Source: Actinomadura luteofluorescens
GTDB lineage: Bacteria > Actinomycetota > Actinomycetes > Streptosporangiales > Streptosporangiaceae
Direction of reading: 5' to 3'
DNA length: 64,000 bases
Assembly: GCF_013409365.1 (NCBI RefSeq)
Contig: NZ_JACCBA010000001.1
Location: 8,928,001 to 8,992,000 of the forward strand
Below are positions 17,760 through 27,398 of this stretch, piece by piece (within the stretch, counting starts at the first letter, position 1; the number at the start of each line of letters is the position of its first letter). The position numbers and the translations under genes were made by a program. The notes under the pieces are model-generated. The model worked only from the letters and a program-made list of their open reading frames with translations, was not told where the DNA came from and made no database searches.

Positions 17760-19007
17760 CGAGGCCCCTGCGGCGGGCACGGCATCCAACGGGTCGCCGG
17801 CCCGGCCCGGCAGGCGGACGGTCACGACGAGGCCGCCCTCCGGGCGCGGCGCCGCGGTCACCGCGCCGCCGTGGGCCGTCGCGGTCGCCCGGACGATCGA
17901 CAGTCCGAGGCCCGCGCCGCGGTCGGAGCGCACCCGGTCGTTGCCGAGCCGCCGGAACGGCTCGAAGATCGTCTCGACCTCGTAGGCGGGGACCACCGGA
18001 CCGGTGTTGGCGACGGTGAGCTCGGCCCAGCCGTCCCGGCCCCGGGTGGCGACCCGCACCTCGCCGCCGTCGCGGTTGTGCCGGATCGCGTTCTCCACCA
18101 GGTTCTGCACGAGGCGCTCCACCAGCACCGGGTCGCCGCTGGTGGGGGCCGGGCCGAGGAGCCGGTCCGCGGTCACGCCGCGGGCCCGCGCCTCGGGGGC
18201 GGCCTGCCGCAGCACGTGCCCGGCGACGTCCGCCAGGTCCAGCGGCCCGGTGTCGGCCACGACGTTCTCGGTCCCGGCGAGCGTGAGCAGCCCGTCGATG
18301 AGCCGCTCGTGCCTGCCGTTGACGACCAGCAGCGACTCGCCGAGCCGCCTGACGTCGCCGGTGGCGTCCGGGCGCCGCAGCGCCACGTCGATCAGCGTCC
18401 GGTTGATGGCGAGGGGGGTGCGCAGCTCGTGCGAGGCGTTCGCGACGAACCGGCGCTGCCCGTCGAACGCCCGCGCCAGCCGGCCGAGCATGGTGTCGAA
18501 GGTGTCGGCCAGCTCCTTGACGTCGTCGCGCGGGCCCTCGTAGGCGATCCGCTCGGTGAGGTCGTGGCTGCGCGCGACGCGCCGCGCGGTCTCGGTGATC
18601 GCGTGTACGGGCCGCAGCGCCCGGTCGGCGAGCAGCCAGCCGAAGCCGAGCCCGGCCGCGCCCACCAGCGCGAGCGCGATCCCGCCCTGGGTGAGCAGCG
18701 CGTTGAGGGTCTCCCGCTGGTAGTCCTCGCGCCCCTTGATCAGCGCGCCCTGCACCCTCTGCACGGTCAGCTCCGACGCCTCGCCGGGCATCGGCGCCTC
18801 ACCCTTCACCGCGGGACCCGCGGCCGCGAAGACGCGGTCCTGCGACGGATCCCCCTGCCTCTGCAGGTTGTTCTGCACGAGAAGGTAGGTCAGGCCGAGC
18901 AGCACGATCCCCGCCCCCAGGAACAGGCCCGTGTAGAGGATCGTCAGCCGCAGCCGGATCGTCGGCCGCAGCCGGTCGCCGAACCTCGGGGTCCTCGCAG
19001 CGCTCAT
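17742..19007 (-). CDS. two-component sensor histidine kinase
   Basis: 421 residues: membrane segment at 21-43, an extracytoplasmic loop of about 60 residues, a second segment at 107-127, HAMP linker, phospho-acceptor His193 in NASHELRTPLA, and an ATPase domain with the N box NLVENAIRHN and the G box GAGLGLSIV. It overlaps the upstream response regulator gene by 4 bases (ATGA). The divergent efflux operon suggests that it senses an envelope-active compound, but the loop has no recognised ligand motif. Confidence 0.93.
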   Translation of the reverse strand: MSAARTPRFGDRLRPTIRLRLTILYTGLFLGAGIVLLGLTYLLVQNNLQRQGDPSQDRVFAAAGPAVKGEAPMPGEASELTVQRVQGALIKGREDYQRETLNALLTQGGIALALVGAAGLGFGWLLADRALRPVHAITETARRVARSHDLTERIAYEGPRDDVKELADTFDTMLGRLARAFDGQRRFVANASHELRTPLAINRTLIDVALRRPDATGDVRRLGESLLVVNGRHERLIDGLLTLAGTENVVADTGPLDLADVAGHVLRQAAPEARARGVTADRLLGPAPTSGDPVLVERLVQNLVENAIRHNRDGGEVRVATRGRDGWAELTVANTGPVVPAYEVETIFEPFRRLGNDRVRSDRGAGLGLSIVRATATAHGGAVTAAPRPEGGLVVTVRLPGRAGDPLDAVPAAGASSTAPG

Positions 19008-19669
19008 GGAATCCTGTACCCCACTCCCGGGACGGTCTCGATGACCGGGGGGTCGCCGAGCTTGCGGCGCAGCTTCATCAGCGTCACCCGGACGGTGTTG
19101 GTGAACGGGTCGGTGTGCTCGTCCCACACCTTCTCCAGCAGCCGCTCGGCGGACACGATCGTCCCGTCCGCGCGCAGCAGCTCGGCCAGCAGCCCGAACT
19201 CCTTGCGCGCCAGGTGCACGTACCGGCCGTCCCGGTACACCTCCTGGCGGGACGGGTCGAGCGAGATCCCGGCGCGCTCCAGCGATGGCGGCGCCGCCGG
19301 GCGGGCCCGCCGTCCGAGCGCGAGGATCCGGGCGACCAGCTCCTCGAACGCGAACGGCTTGGTGAGGTAGTCGTCGGCGCCGATGCGCAGCCCGTCGACC
19401 CGGGCCGGGACGGTGACGGCGGCGGTGAGCATCAGCACCCGCACGAGCGCGCCGGACTCCACCACCGCGCGGCACACGTCGTCGCCGTGCACGACCGGCA
19501 GGTCCCGGTCCAGGACGAGCACGTCGTAGTCGTGGACGCCGAGCCGCTCCAGCGCGGCGTCCCCGTCGTAGACCACGTCCACGGCGAGGGCCTCCGCCCG
19601 CAGCCCCTCGGCGATCGAGTCGGCGAGCATCCGCTCGTCCTCGGCGATCAGTACCCGCACGTCCGCCAC
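19004..19669 (-). CDS. OmpR/PhoB-family response regulator
   Basis: 221 residues: a receiver domain with the acidic pair near residue 10, phospho-acceptor Asp54 (LVLDRDLP) and Lys in LTKPFAFEEL, then a winged-helix DNA-binding domain (VHLARKEFGLLAELLRADG ... TVRVTLMKLRRKLG). It forms a phosphorelay with the kinase encoded immediately downstream. The elaborate repeat at 19734-19771, between this gene and the divergent lipoprotein/efflux operon, is the likely binding site. Confidence 0.95.
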   Translation of the reverse strand: MADVRVLIAEDERMLADSIAEGLRAEALAVDVVYDGDAALERLGVHDYDVLVLDRDLPVVHGDDVCRAVVESGALVRVLMLTAAVTVPARVDGLRIGADDYLTKPFAFEELVARILALGRRARPAAPPSLERAGISLDPSRQEVYRDGRYVHLARKEFGLLAELLRADGTIVSAERLLEKVWDEHTDPFTNTVRVTLMKLRRKLGDPPVIETVPGVGYRIP

Positions 19670-19733
19670 CCCTGCCGCTCCTCCGGACCCGCCCCCCGGC
19701 GCGTCCCGCCGCCCCAGCTTCGGGGAGGCGGCG

Positions 19734-19771
19734 TAACGCCGGCGTAACGCGATCCGGTTACGCCGGCGTTA
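19734..19771. promoter_or_regulatory. 38-bp composite operator, probable response-regulator site
   Basis: TAACGCCGGCGTAA (19734-19747) and its exact reverse complement TTACGCCGGCGTTA (19758-19771) are separated by 10 bases. Each arm contains two GTAACGC-like half-sites whose repeats are 11 bp apart, the spacing at which OmpR/PhoB dimers bind. The element lies 65 bases before the regulator gene and 70 bases before the divergent lipoprotein gene, so it can serve both promoters. Confidence 0.7.
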
Positions 19772-19840
19772 TCGGCCGCGGGCTGGACTTGCGCTCGCCG
19801 CCGGCGCACGGGCCGGCGGAGACGACGAGGAGACGACCCG

Positions 19841-20371
19841 ATGCGACGACGTACGCTCGCCGCGCTGGCGCTCGTCCCCGCCCTCGCCCTGCAGGGCTGC
19901 GGGGGCGGGGGTGGAGGCGGCACCGCCAAGGCCGCAAGCGACGACCAGAAGATGCGCGAGTTCGCCCGGTGCATGCGCGCCAACGGGGTGGACATGCCCG
20001 ACCCGAAGGACGGCCGGATCGAGATCCGGGCCTCCGCCGGGCCGGGCGGCCCGGGCAAGGGCGGGCCGGAGACCGATCGCGGCCTCCAGGCGGCGCAGAA
20101 GAAGTGCGCGCACCTGATGCCGAACGGCGGGAAGCCGCCCAAGCCCAAGCCGGAGGAACTGGCGAAGATGCGCGCGTTCTCCAAGTGCATGCGCGACAAC
20201 GGCATCGGCGCGTTCCCCGACCCCGAGCCGAGCGGCGGCATCAAGATCCAGGCCGGGAAGGGCACCGGGCTGAACCCGGAAGGCCAGAAGTTCAAGAACG
20301 CGCAGAAGGCCTGCGCCAAGTTCTCGCCCGGCGGCGGGGGCTTCGCGACGACGACCCGGGGCGGCGACTAG
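19841..20371 (+). CDS. lipoprotein with an internally duplicated Cys-pair domain
   Basis: 176 residues, with a signal peptide ending in lipobox LQGC. The mature protein consists of two similar halves: [18 protein letters not shown] ... [11 protein letters not shown] and [19 protein letters not shown] ... [11 protein letters not shown], each with one Cys early and one late, suggesting two small disulfide-bonded units. I do not know a function; related lipoproteins precede MacA-like adaptors in other actinobacteria. It is the first gene of the four-gene efflux operon and shares one base with the next gene (TAGTG). Confidence 0.8.
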   Translation: MRRRTLAALALVPALALQGCGGGGGGGTAKAASDDQKMREFARCMRANGVDMPDPKDGRIEIRASAGPGGPGKGGPETDRGLQAAQKKCAHLMPNGGKPPKPKPEELAKMRAFSKCMRDNGIGAFPDPEPSGGIKIQAGKGTGLNPEGQKFKNAQKACAKFSPGGGGFATTTRGGD

Positions 20372-21414
20372 TGGCCAGGACGCGCACCGTCGTCCTCGGT
20401 GCCGCCGGCGTGGTCGTGGCCGGCGGCGCGGGGCTCGCGACGGTCGGACTCGGCGGGGGCGGCGACCCCGCCGCCGCCCGCGGCACCCTGCCGCCCGCGA
20501 CGGCGGCGATCGAGCGCACCACGCTCACCGAGACGCAGGACGTGGACGGCACGCTCGGCTACGGCGGGGCCCGCACCGTCGCCGGCGCAGGGCGCGGCAC
20601 CTTCACCTGGCTGGCCGGGCCCGGGTCGGTCGTGTCCAGGGGCAGGGCGGTGTACCGGGTCGACGACAGGCCGGTGCCCCTCCTGTACGGCAGGCTGCCG
20701 CTCTACAGGACGCTCGCCGCAGGGACGAAGGGCTCCGACGTCCTGCAGCTCGAACGGAACCTGCGCGCCCTCGGCTACACGGGGTTCACCGTCGACAGGA
20801 CCTACGACGCCGCCACCGCCGCGGCCGTGCGGCGCTGGCAGGAGGCCCTCGGCGTCGACGAGTCCGGCCGGGTCGCCCCCGGCGCGGCCGTCGTCGCGTC
20901 CGGCCGGATCCGGGTGGCCGAGCGCAAGGCCGACGTCGGCGACCGCGTCGGCGGACCCGTCCTCACCTACACCGGCACGACCCGGGTCGTGTCCGTCGAC
21001 CTGGACGTCGAGTACCAGCGGCTCGCGAAGAAGGGCGCGGAGGCGGAGGTCGAACTGCCGTCCGGCGACACCGTCACCGGGCGGATCTCCTCGGTCGGGA
21101 AGGTCGCCAAGGCGGGGGCGCAGGACCAGCCGGCCACCGTGGCGGTCGAGATCGCGGTCGCCGGCCGCGCGAAGCTCGGCTCCTACGACAAGGCGCCCGT
21201 CGAGGTGCACCTCACCGCGAACCGGCATCCCGGCGTCCTCGCCGTGCCGATCGGCGCGCTGATCGCCCAGGGCGACGGCGGCTACGCCGTCCAGGTCGTC
21301 CAGGACGGGCGGGTCCGCACGGTGCCGGTGGAGACCGGCGTGTTCACCGAGGGCCGCGTCGAGGTCTCCGGAGCGGGCCTCGCGCAGGGCATGAAGGTCG
21401 GGGTGCCGTCATGA
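20371..21414 (+). CDS. MacA-like efflux adaptor with a peptidoglycan-binding domain
   Basis: 347 residues from the GTG at 20371. An N-terminal signal anchor ([20 protein letters not shown]) is followed by a beta-barrel/lipoyl-like section ([15 protein letters not shown]), an inserted PG_binding_1 domain ([33 protein letters not shown]), and a C-terminal adaptor part with [19 protein letters not shown]. In Gram-positive bacteria such adaptors link a MacB-type permease to the wall. Overlaps: 1 base with the lipoprotein gene, 4 bases with the ATPase gene, so the operon is tightly coupled. Confidence 0.88.
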   Translation: MARTRTVVLGAAGVVVAGGAGLATVGLGGGGDPAAARGTLPPATAAIERTTLTETQDVDGTLGYGGARTVAGAGRGTFTWLAGPGSVVSRGRAVYRVDDRPVPLLYGRLPLYRTLAAGTKGSDVLQLERNLRALGYTGFTVDRTYDAATAAAVRRWQEALGVDESGRVAPGAAVVASGRIRVAERKADVGDRVGGPVLTYTGTTRVVSVDLDVEYQRLAKKGAEAEVELPSGDTVTGRISSVGKVAKAGAQDQPATVAVEIAVAGRAKLGSYDKAPVEVHLTANRHPGVLAVPIGALIAQGDGGYAVQVVQDGRVRTVPVETGVFTEGRVEVSGAGLAQGMKVGVPS

Positions 21415-22097
21415 CCCCGGTCGTGGAGCTCAGGGAGGTCACCAAGACCTACCCGGGCGGGGTCACCGCGCTGGACGGGGTGTCGCTGACCGTGGCGGAG
21501 CGCGAGCTCCTCGCGATCGTCGGGCCGTCCGGCTCGGGGAAGTCGACGATGCTGCACCTGCTCGGCACGCTCGACCGGCCGAGCGCCGGCACCGTCCTCG
21601 TCGAGGGCGGGGACGTGTCACGCCTCCCGGACCGGCGCCTGTCCGCGCTGCGGGCCCGGCGGATCGGTTTCGTGTTCCAGCAGTTCCACCTCGCCGCGGG
21701 CGTGAGCGCGCTCGACAACGTCGCCGACGGGCTCCTGTACGGGGGCGTGCCGCTGCCGCAGCGGCGCGGCCGGGCCCGCCGCGCGCTGGAGCGCGTCGGG
21801 CTCGGGCACCGCCTCGGCCACCGGCCGCACCAGCTGTCGGGCGGCGAGCGCCAGCGGGTCGCGATCGCCCGCGCGGTGGTGGGGGAGCCCGCGCTGCTGC
21901 TGGCGGACGAGCCGACCGGCGCGCTGGACTCGGCGTCGGGCGCGGGCGTCCTGGACCTGCTGCGCGAGCTGTCCGGCGGCGGCACGACCGTCGTCCTGAT
22001 CACGCACGACCGGGACATCGCCGCGATGCTGCCGCGGCAGGTGCGGATGCGCGACGGCCGGATCGTGCACGACGACGCGCGGGTGGGGGCGCCGTGA
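21411..22097 (+). CDS. MacB/LolD-type ABC transporter ATP-binding protein
   Basis: 228 residues with Walker [11 protein letters not shown]-loop FQQFHL, signature [14 protein letters not shown], Walker [13 protein letters not shown] and the H-loop His in LITHDRD. It energises the permease encoded next in export or in mechanotransmission across the membrane. ATGA overlap with the adaptor gene and a 4-base overlap with the permease gene indicate a fixed complex. Confidence 0.95.
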   Translation: MTPVVELREVTKTYPGGVTALDGVSLTVAERELLAIVGPSGSGKSTMLHLLGTLDRPSAGTVLVEGGDVSRLPDRRLSALRARRIGFVFQQFHLAAGVSALDNVADGLLYGGVPLPQRRGRARRALERVGLGHRLGHRPHQLSGGERQRVAIARAVVGEPALLLADEPTGALDSASGAGVLDLLRELSGGGTTVVLITHDRDIAAMLPRQVRMRDGRIVHDDARVGAP

Positions 22098-23302
22098 TCG
22101 ACAGAACCGCCGCCGGGGCCGCCCCGGCGAGGCTCGGCCCCGGCGACGTGCTGCGCGTCGGCGCCGCGGGCCTGCGGTCGCGGCCGATGCGGGTGTTCCT
22201 CTCCGCCCTCGGCATCGCGATCGGCATCGCCGCGATGATCGGCGTGGTCGGCATCTCGACCTCCAGCCGCGCGCAGCTCCAGGCGACCCTCGACCGGCTC
22301 GGCACCAACCTGCTCACGGCCGGCCCCGGCCGGGACCTGTTCGGCGGGGACGCCAAGCTGCCCGAGGAGTCGGTCGGCATGGTGGCGCGGATGCCGGACG
22401 TGCGGTCGGCGTCGGCGACGGCGAAGCTGGAGGACACCGCCGTCTACCGCAACGACCACATCCCGGTGGGGGAGAGCGGCGGCATCAGCGTCCTCGCCTC
22501 CCGCCTCGACCTGCCGCGGACCGTCGGCCTCACGATGGCCGCCGGCACCTGGCTCAACGCGGGGACGGCGAAGTACCCGGCCGTCGTGCTCGGGTCGGCG
22601 GCCGCTGACCGGCTCGGGGTCTCGACACCGAACGTGCAGGTGTGGCTCGGGTCCCAGTGGTTCACCGTCGTCGGCGTCCTGGAACCGAACCAGCTGGCGC
22701 CGGAGCTGGACTCCGCCGCGCTCGTCGGCTGGGGCGCGGCCGCGTCCCGCCTCGGTTTCGACGGCCACCCGACCACGGTCTACACGCGGGCCCGCGAGGA
22801 CGCCGTGGTGAAGGTGCGGGACCTGCTCGCCGCGACCGCGAACCCGCAGGCGCCGAACGAAGTCGAGGTCAGCCGTCCCTCGGACGCGCTGGCCGCCCAG
22901 CAGGCGGGCGACCGGGCGTTCACCGGCCTGCTCCTCGGGCTCGGCGGCGTCGCGCTGCTGGTCGGCGGCGTCGGCGTCGCGAACACGATGGTGATCTCCG
23001 TCCTGGAGCGCCGCGCCGAGATCGGCCTGCGCCGCAGCCTCGGCGCGACCCGGGGCCAGATCCGGCTCCAGTTCCTCGCCGAGTCGCAGCTGCTGGCGGT
23101 GCTGGGCGGCGTCGGCGGCGTGGCCGCGGGCATCGTGGTCACCGCCGTCTTCGCGACGACCCAGGGCTGGCCGACCGTCGTCCCGGTCTGGGCGATGGCC
23201 GGCGGCATCCTCGCCACCCTCCTCATAGGCGGCGTCGCGGGCCTGTACCCCGCCCTACGCGCAGCCCGCCTGGCCCCCACCGAGGCACTGGCCGCCCCGT
23301 AG
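22094..23302 (+). CDS. MacB/FtsX-type ABC transporter permease
   Basis: 402 residues, GTG start overlapping the ATPase stop. One N-terminal membrane segment ([23 protein letters not shown]), a large extracytoplasmic MacB-PCD domain (about residues 50-270), and three C-terminal segments with the typical [27 protein letters not shown] loop (in part). Together with the adaptor and ATPase it forms a MacAB-like exporter; likely substrates are antimicrobial peptides, macrolide-like compounds or lipoproteins, not determinable here. Confidence 0.93.
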   Translation: MIDRTAAGAAPARLGPGDVLRVGAAGLRSRPMRVFLSALGIAIGIAAMIGVVGISTSSRAQLQATLDRLGTNLLTAGPGRDLFGGDAKLPEESVGMVARMPDVRSASATAKLEDTAVYRNDHIPVGESGGISVLASRLDLPRTVGLTMAAGTWLNAGTAKYPAVVLGSAAADRLGVSTPNVQVWLGSQWFTVVGVLEPNQLAPELDSAALVGWGAAASRLGFDGHPTTVYTRAREDAVVKVRDLLAATANPQAPNEVEVSRPSDALAAQQAGDRAFTGLLLGLGGVALLVGGVGVANTMVISVLERRAEIGLRRSLGATRGQIRLQFLAESQLLAVLGGVGGVAAGIVVTAVFATTQGWPTVVPVWAMAGGILATLLIGGVAGLYPALRAARLAPTEALAAP

Positions 23303-23518
23303 CACCACCCGACCCCACGAATGGAGCCCGGCCACTAGGAAGGCCAGCCACCAGATAGGAAGCTCGACCACTGCCGCGGGTCGGGCGGCCGTAAGGCGCT
23401 CTGGCGCCTGGAGGTCGCCCGACCCGTCGAGCCGGGCGACCGCAGCGACACGCCACAATCCGCACGGGCACAACACGCCCGCACGGTGGCGTGAGGATCG
23501 CCCGGCTCGCAACGGGGG

Positions 23519-23543
23519 TTCCAGGGGGTCGCCCCCCTGGGAA
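23519..23543. terminator. bidirectional hairpin terminator between permease and xylA genes
   Basis: CCAGGGGG (23521-23528) pairs with CCCCCTGG (23533-23540) around TCGC, and the stem extends with one bulge to TT/AA outside. It lies between two convergent genes (ends at 23302 and 23551). The rest of the gap, 23303-23518, shows no gene. Confidence 0.7.
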
Positions 23544-23550
23544 GACACAG

Positions 23551-24708
23551 TCACCTCACGCCGTAGAGGTGCTCCAGGGCGAGCTGGTCGAGGTGCTCGA
23601 AGGCGGTGCGGCGGGCGCCGAGGGCGTCGGCGTCGGCGGTGGCGTCGCGGACGGAGCGCCAGTCCTCGCCGTCGGCCAGGGTGGGCTGGGCGAGCTCGTC
23701 GAGCTTCGCCTCGCGCAGGGCGTCCTGGACGTCGGGGTCGGCGCGGAACGCGCGGACCTTCGCGCGCAGGATCAGCCAGTTGCGCATGCAGGCGGCCGCC
23801 GACTCCCACACGCCCCGGTCGTCCTCGGTGCGCGGCGGCTTGAAGTCGAAGTGGACCGGGCCGTCGTAGTCGCTCCGGTCGATCAGGTCGACGACCCAGA
23901 ACGCGCCGCGCGCGTTGCCGGCGCCGAACCGCAGGTCCTGGTCGTAGCGGGGGCCGTGCTGCCCGTTGAGGTCGATGTGGAACAGCTTGCCCTGCCACAG
24001 CGCCTGCGCCAGGCCGTGCGCGTAGTTCAGCCCGGCCATCTCCTCGTGCCCGACCTCGGGGTTCAGGCCGACGGTGTCGGGGCGCTCCAGGGTCTGGATG
24101 AACGCGAGCGCGTGGCCGATCGTGGGGAGCAGGATGTCGCCGCGCGGCTCGTTCGGCTTCGGCTCGATCGCGAAGCGCAGGTCGTAGCCCTGGTCGGCGA
24201 CGTAGGCGCCGAGGACGTCGAACGCCTCCTTGTAGCGGTCCAGCGCGGCCTGGACGTCCTTGGCGGCCCCGGACTCGGCGCCCTCCCGCCCGCCCCAGCA
24301 CACGTAGGTGCGAGCGCCGAGCTCGGCGGCCAGGTCCAGGTTGTCCATGACCTTGCGCAGCGCGAACCGGCGGACGTCGCGGTCGTTGGCGGTGAACGCC
24401 CCGTCCTTGAAGATCGGGTGGCCGAACAGGTTGGTGGTGGCGGTGGTGACGACCAGGCCCGTCTCGTCCAGCGCCTTCCGGAACGCGTCGATCGCGCCCT
24501 GCCGCTCGGCGGGCGTGGCGTCGAAGTCGAACACGTCGTTGTCGTGGAAGTTCACGCCGTAGGCGCCGATCTCGGCCAGCTCGCGGACGGCGCGGTCGGC
24601 GGGCATCGGCGGCCGGGTGCCGGGGCCGAACACGTCGACGCCCTGCCAGCCGACCGTCCAGACGCCGAACGAGAAGCGGTCCTCGGGCGTGGGGGTGTAG
24701 TCGCTCAT
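23551..24708 (-). CDS. xylA: xylose isomerase
   Basis: 385 residues, the usual length of actinobacterial (class I) xylose isomerases. It has [10 protein letters not shown] with catalytic His55 and Asp58, the metal-binding [27 protein letters not shown], and HIDLNGQHG ... DQDLRFG. It converts D-xylose to D-xylulose (and glucose to fructose) in the cytoplasm using two divalent metals. The gene is second of two, 9 bases after xylB, divergent from a ROK repressor that is the probable regulator. Confidence 0.97.
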   Translation of the reverse strand: MSDYTPTPEDRFSFGVWTVGWQGVDVFGPGTRPPMPADRAVRELAEIGAYGVNFHDNDVFDFDATPAERQGAIDAFRKALDETGLVVTTATTNLFGHPIFKDGAFTANDRDVRRFALRKVMDNLDLAAELGARTYVCWGGREGAESGAAKDVQAALDRYKEAFDVLGAYVADQGYDLRFAIEPKPNEPRGDILLPTIGHALAFIQTLERPDTVGLNPEVGHEEMAGLNYAHGLAQALWQGKLFHIDLNGQHGPRYDQDLRFGAGNARGAFWVVDLIDRSDYDGPVHFDFKPPRTEDDRGVWESAAACMRNWLILRAKVRAFRADPDVQDALREAKLDELAQPTLADGEDWRSVRDATADADALGARRTAFEHLDQLALEHLYGVR

Positions 24709-24717
24709 GGTTCCTCC

Positions 24718-26100
24718 TCAGATCTGCGGGGCGGTGTCGCGCAGCGCCGCGTAGCGCGCGCGGACCCCGGCATCGGTGCGGTCGGCGGTGTGCTCGGTCG
24801 CGGGCGGCGCCGGCCAGGCGGGCGGTTCCGGAGTCCCGGCGAGGGCCCAGGCCGCCTGGCGGGCGGCGCCGAGCGCGACGTACTCGGCGGGCTCGGGGAC
24901 GGTCACCGGCGTCCCGAAGATCGCCGGCGCGAGGGCGCGGACGGCTCCGGCGCGGGCGCCGCCCCCGATCAGCAGGACGCGGCGCGGCCGGACGCCCTGC
25001 GCGGCGAGATGGTCGACGGCGTCGGCGAGCGAGCACAGCAGGGCCTCCACGGCGGCCCGCGCGAGGTTCTCCCGCGTCGCGTTGGACGTGGTGAGCCCCG
25101 CGAGCACCCCGCTGGCGTCGGGCCGGTCGGGGGTGCGCTCGCCGTCGAGGTAGGGGAGCAGCGTCAGGCCGCCCGCGCCGGGCTCGGCGGCGAGGGCCAG
25201 CGCGGACAGCTCGTCCAGCGCGGCCCCGGTCATGGCGGCGGCGGCCGACAGGATCCGCGCGGCGTTCAGCGTGCAGACGAGGGGCAGGAACCGGCCGGTC
25301 GCGTCGGCGAATCCCGCGACCAGCCCGGAGGCGTCGGCCGCGGGCTCCGCGGCGACCGCGAACGCCGTGCCGGACGTGCCGATCGACACGACGACGTCGC
25401 CGGGCTCCAGCCCGAGCCCGAGCGCGGCGCCCATGTTGTCGCCGGTGCCGGGGCCGAGGGCCGCGCCCCAGGCCGTCTCGCCGACGCGTTCGCCGGGGGC
25501 GGCGACGCGGGGCGTCGCGGCGTCGCGGCCGAGCGCCGCGCGCAGCACGTCCGGCAGGTACGCGCCGGTCGCGGGGGACCAGTAGCCGGTGCCGGACGCG
25601 TCGCCCCGGTCGGTCACCGGCTCGGACGCGCCGAGCCGCAGCGTCAGCCAGTCGTGGGGGAGCATGACCTGCTCGGTGCGGCGCGCGCGGTCCGGTTCGT
25701 GCTCGGCCATCCAGCGCAGCTTGCTCACCGTGAACGACGCCAGCGGCACGCTGCCGGTCCGCTCCGCCCAGGACTTCGCGCCGCCGAGCTCCTGGACGAG
25801 GTCGCGGGCCTGCGGCGCCGAGCGCGTGTCGTTCCACAGCAGGGCGGGGCGGACGGGGTCGCCCGCGCCGTCGAGCGCGACCATGCCGTGCTGCTGGGCG
25901 GCGACGGCCACCGCGTCGGCGCGTTCGAGCAGGTCGCCGACCTGGGTCAGCGCGCTCCACCAGTGGTCGGGGTGGCATTCGGTGCCGTCCGGATGCGGGG
26001 CGGAGGCCGTCGCGACCACGGCGCCGTCCGCGGCCCGGCACAGCACGGCCTTCGTCGACTGCGTCGAGGAGTCGACGCCCGCGACCAGCCTCTCGGGCAT
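24718..26100 (-). CDS. xylB: xylulokinase
   Basis: 460 residues of the FGGY carbohydrate-kinase fold: N-terminal VAGVDSSTQSTKAVL phosphate-binding segment, the acidic AQQHGMVALD, the central SIGTSGTAFAV, the catalytic-loop GTGDNMGAALGLG, and a C-terminal LIGGGARAGAVRAL adenosine-binding motif. It phosphorylates D-xylulose to xylulose 5-phosphate for the pentose phosphate pathway. First gene of the xylB-xylA pair; 92 bases from the divergent ROK gene. Confidence 0.95.
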   Translation of the reverse strand: MPERLVAGVDSSTQSTKAVLCRAADGAVVATASAPHPDGTECHPDHWWSALTQVGDLLERADAVAVAAQQHGMVALDGAGDPVRPALLWNDTRSAPQARDLVQELGGAKSWAERTGSVPLASFTVSKLRWMAEHEPDRARRTEQVMLPHDWLTLRLGASEPVTDRGDASGTGYWSPATGAYLPDVLRAALGRDAATPRVAAPGERVGETAWGAALGPGTGDNMGAALGLGLEPGDVVVSIGTSGTAFAVAAEPAADASGLVAGFADATGRFLPLVCTLNAARILSAAAAMTGAALDELSALALAAEPGAGGLTLLPYLDGERTPDRPDASGVLAGLTTSNATRENLARAAVEALLCSLADAVDHLAAQGVRPRRVLLIGGGARAGAVRALAPAIFGTPVTVPEPAEYVALGAARQAAWALAGTPEPPAWPAPPATEHTADRTDAGVRARYAALRDTAPQI

Positions 26101-26125
26101 CCGCGTCCCGCCTTTCGTAAAGAGC

Positions 26126-26170
26126 TTGGACTAATTAACCTAGCAGAGGGCCCGTGCCCTGCCTATACAC
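26126..26170. promoter_or_regulatory. AT-rich intergenic promoter/operator region of xylB and the ROK gene
   Basis: The 92-base gap between the divergent genes contains an AT-rich island (GGACTAATTAACCTAG around 26129-26143) in otherwise GC-rich DNA, and TATACA at 26164-26169 that could be a -10 element toward the ROK gene. ROK xylose repressors bind AT-rich imperfect palindromes in such gaps. The dyad is weak by eye, so the exact operator is not defined. Confidence 0.45.
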
Positions 26171-26192
26171 GTGATTCATTTAGGGTTCATCC

Positions 26193-27398
26193 ATGACGAA
26201 GTCCGCCAACGCCCCCGTCCGGCACGCGACGATGCGCGAGCGGAACCTCGCCGTCGTGCTGGAGCACGTGGCCCGCCACCAGCCCGTGACCCGGGCGCGC
26301 CTGGCCGAGCTCACCGGCTTCACCAAGACGACGGTGTCCAACCTCGTCTCCCTGCTGGAGGGCGCCGGCCTGGTGCGGGACGGCGCCCCGGTGCACGAGG
26401 GGGAGCGGGGGCGCCCCGGGGTGGGCGTGTCCGTGCACGGCGACGGCGCGGCCGGGCTCGGTCTGGAGGTCAACGTCGACTACCTCGCCGCCTGCGTCCT
26501 CGACCTCGCCAAGCAGGTCCGCTACCGGCACGTCGTCAGCGCCGACAACCGCGACCGCGAGCCCGGCGCCGTGCTCGCCGCGCTGTCCGCGCTGGCGGGC
26601 GAGGCGGTCGCCGCCGCCGCGGAGCAGGGCCTGACCGTCGCCGGCGCCGCGGTCGCCCTGCCCGGACTGCTCGACCGCGAGAACGGGGTGGTGCGGCACG
26701 CCCCGAACCTCGGCTGGACGGACGTGCCCGTCACCGGCGCCCCGGGCCTCGCCGCGGCGCTGCCCGCCGAGTACGACAACGAGGCCAACCTCGCGGCCCT
26801 CGGCGAGCTGTGGTTCGGCGACGGCGCCCGGTTCGGCGACTTCGTGCACGTCTCGGGGGAGATCGGGATCGGTGCCGGCATCGTCGTGGACGGGCGGGTG
26901 TTCCGCGGCGCGCACGGCTTCGCGGGGGAGCTCGGGCATCTGGTCGCCGACCCGTCGGGTCCCGCGTGCTCCTGCGGCGGGCGCGGCTGCCTGGAGCAGA
27001 TCGCGGGCCAGGAGGCGATGCTGCGCGCGGCGGGCCTGCCGGTGACGCGGCCGGCCGCCGGGCCCGGGGGATCGGTGGGCAGGCTGGTCGACCGGCTGAG
27101 CGCCGGCGACGCGGCGGCGCTGGACGCGGTGACCCGGGCGGGCCGCGCGCTCGGCGGCGCGCTCGCCTCGGCCGTCAACCTGATCGACCCGGACACCATC
27201 GTGCTCGGCGGGGTGTTCTCCCCGCTCGCCGCCTGGATCCGGCCCCCGCTGGAAGGCGTCCTCGCGGAGGGGCCGGGCTCGCTGCGGCGCGGCGTCCCCC
27301 CGGTCGAGGTCTCCGGCCTGGCGGAGGGCGCCGCGGTCCTCGGCGCCGCGGGCCTCGTCGTGGAACGCGTGATCGCCGACCCGGCGCTGCTCCTCTAG
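26193..27398 (+). CDS. xylR: ROK-family transcriptional repressor (XylR type)
   Basis: 401 residues. An N-terminal winged helix-turn-helix (TRARLAELTGFTKTTVSNLV, residues about 30-49) is joined to a ROK sugar-kinase-like domain with GIGAGIVVDGRVFRG, the ExGH motif in GFAGELGHL, and the zinc-binding CSCGGRGCLE. Family knowledge: such proteins repress xylose genes and release DNA on binding xylose. Its divergence from xylB-xylA supports that role; the symbol is assigned by context. Its stop codon interlocks with that of the convergent GH43 gene in a CTAG. Confidence 0.88.
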   Translation: MTKSANAPVRHATMRERNLAVVLEHVARHQPVTRARLAELTGFTKTTVSNLVSLLEGAGLVRDGAPVHEGERGRPGVGVSVHGDGAAGLGLEVNVDYLAACVLDLAKQVRYRHVVSADNRDREPGAVLAALSALAGEAVAAAAEQGLTVAGAAVALPGLLDRENGVVRHAPNLGWTDVPVTGAPGLAAALPAEYDNEANLAALGELWFGDGARFGDFVHVSGEIGIGAGIVVDGRVFRGAHGFAGELGHLVADPSGPACSCGGRGCLEQIAGQEAMLRAAGLPVTRPAAGPGGSVGRLVDRLSAGDAAALDAVTRAGRALGGALASAVNLIDPDTIVLGGVFSPLAAWIRPPLEGVLAEGPGSLRRGVPPVEVSGLAEGAAVLGAAGLVVERVIADPALLL

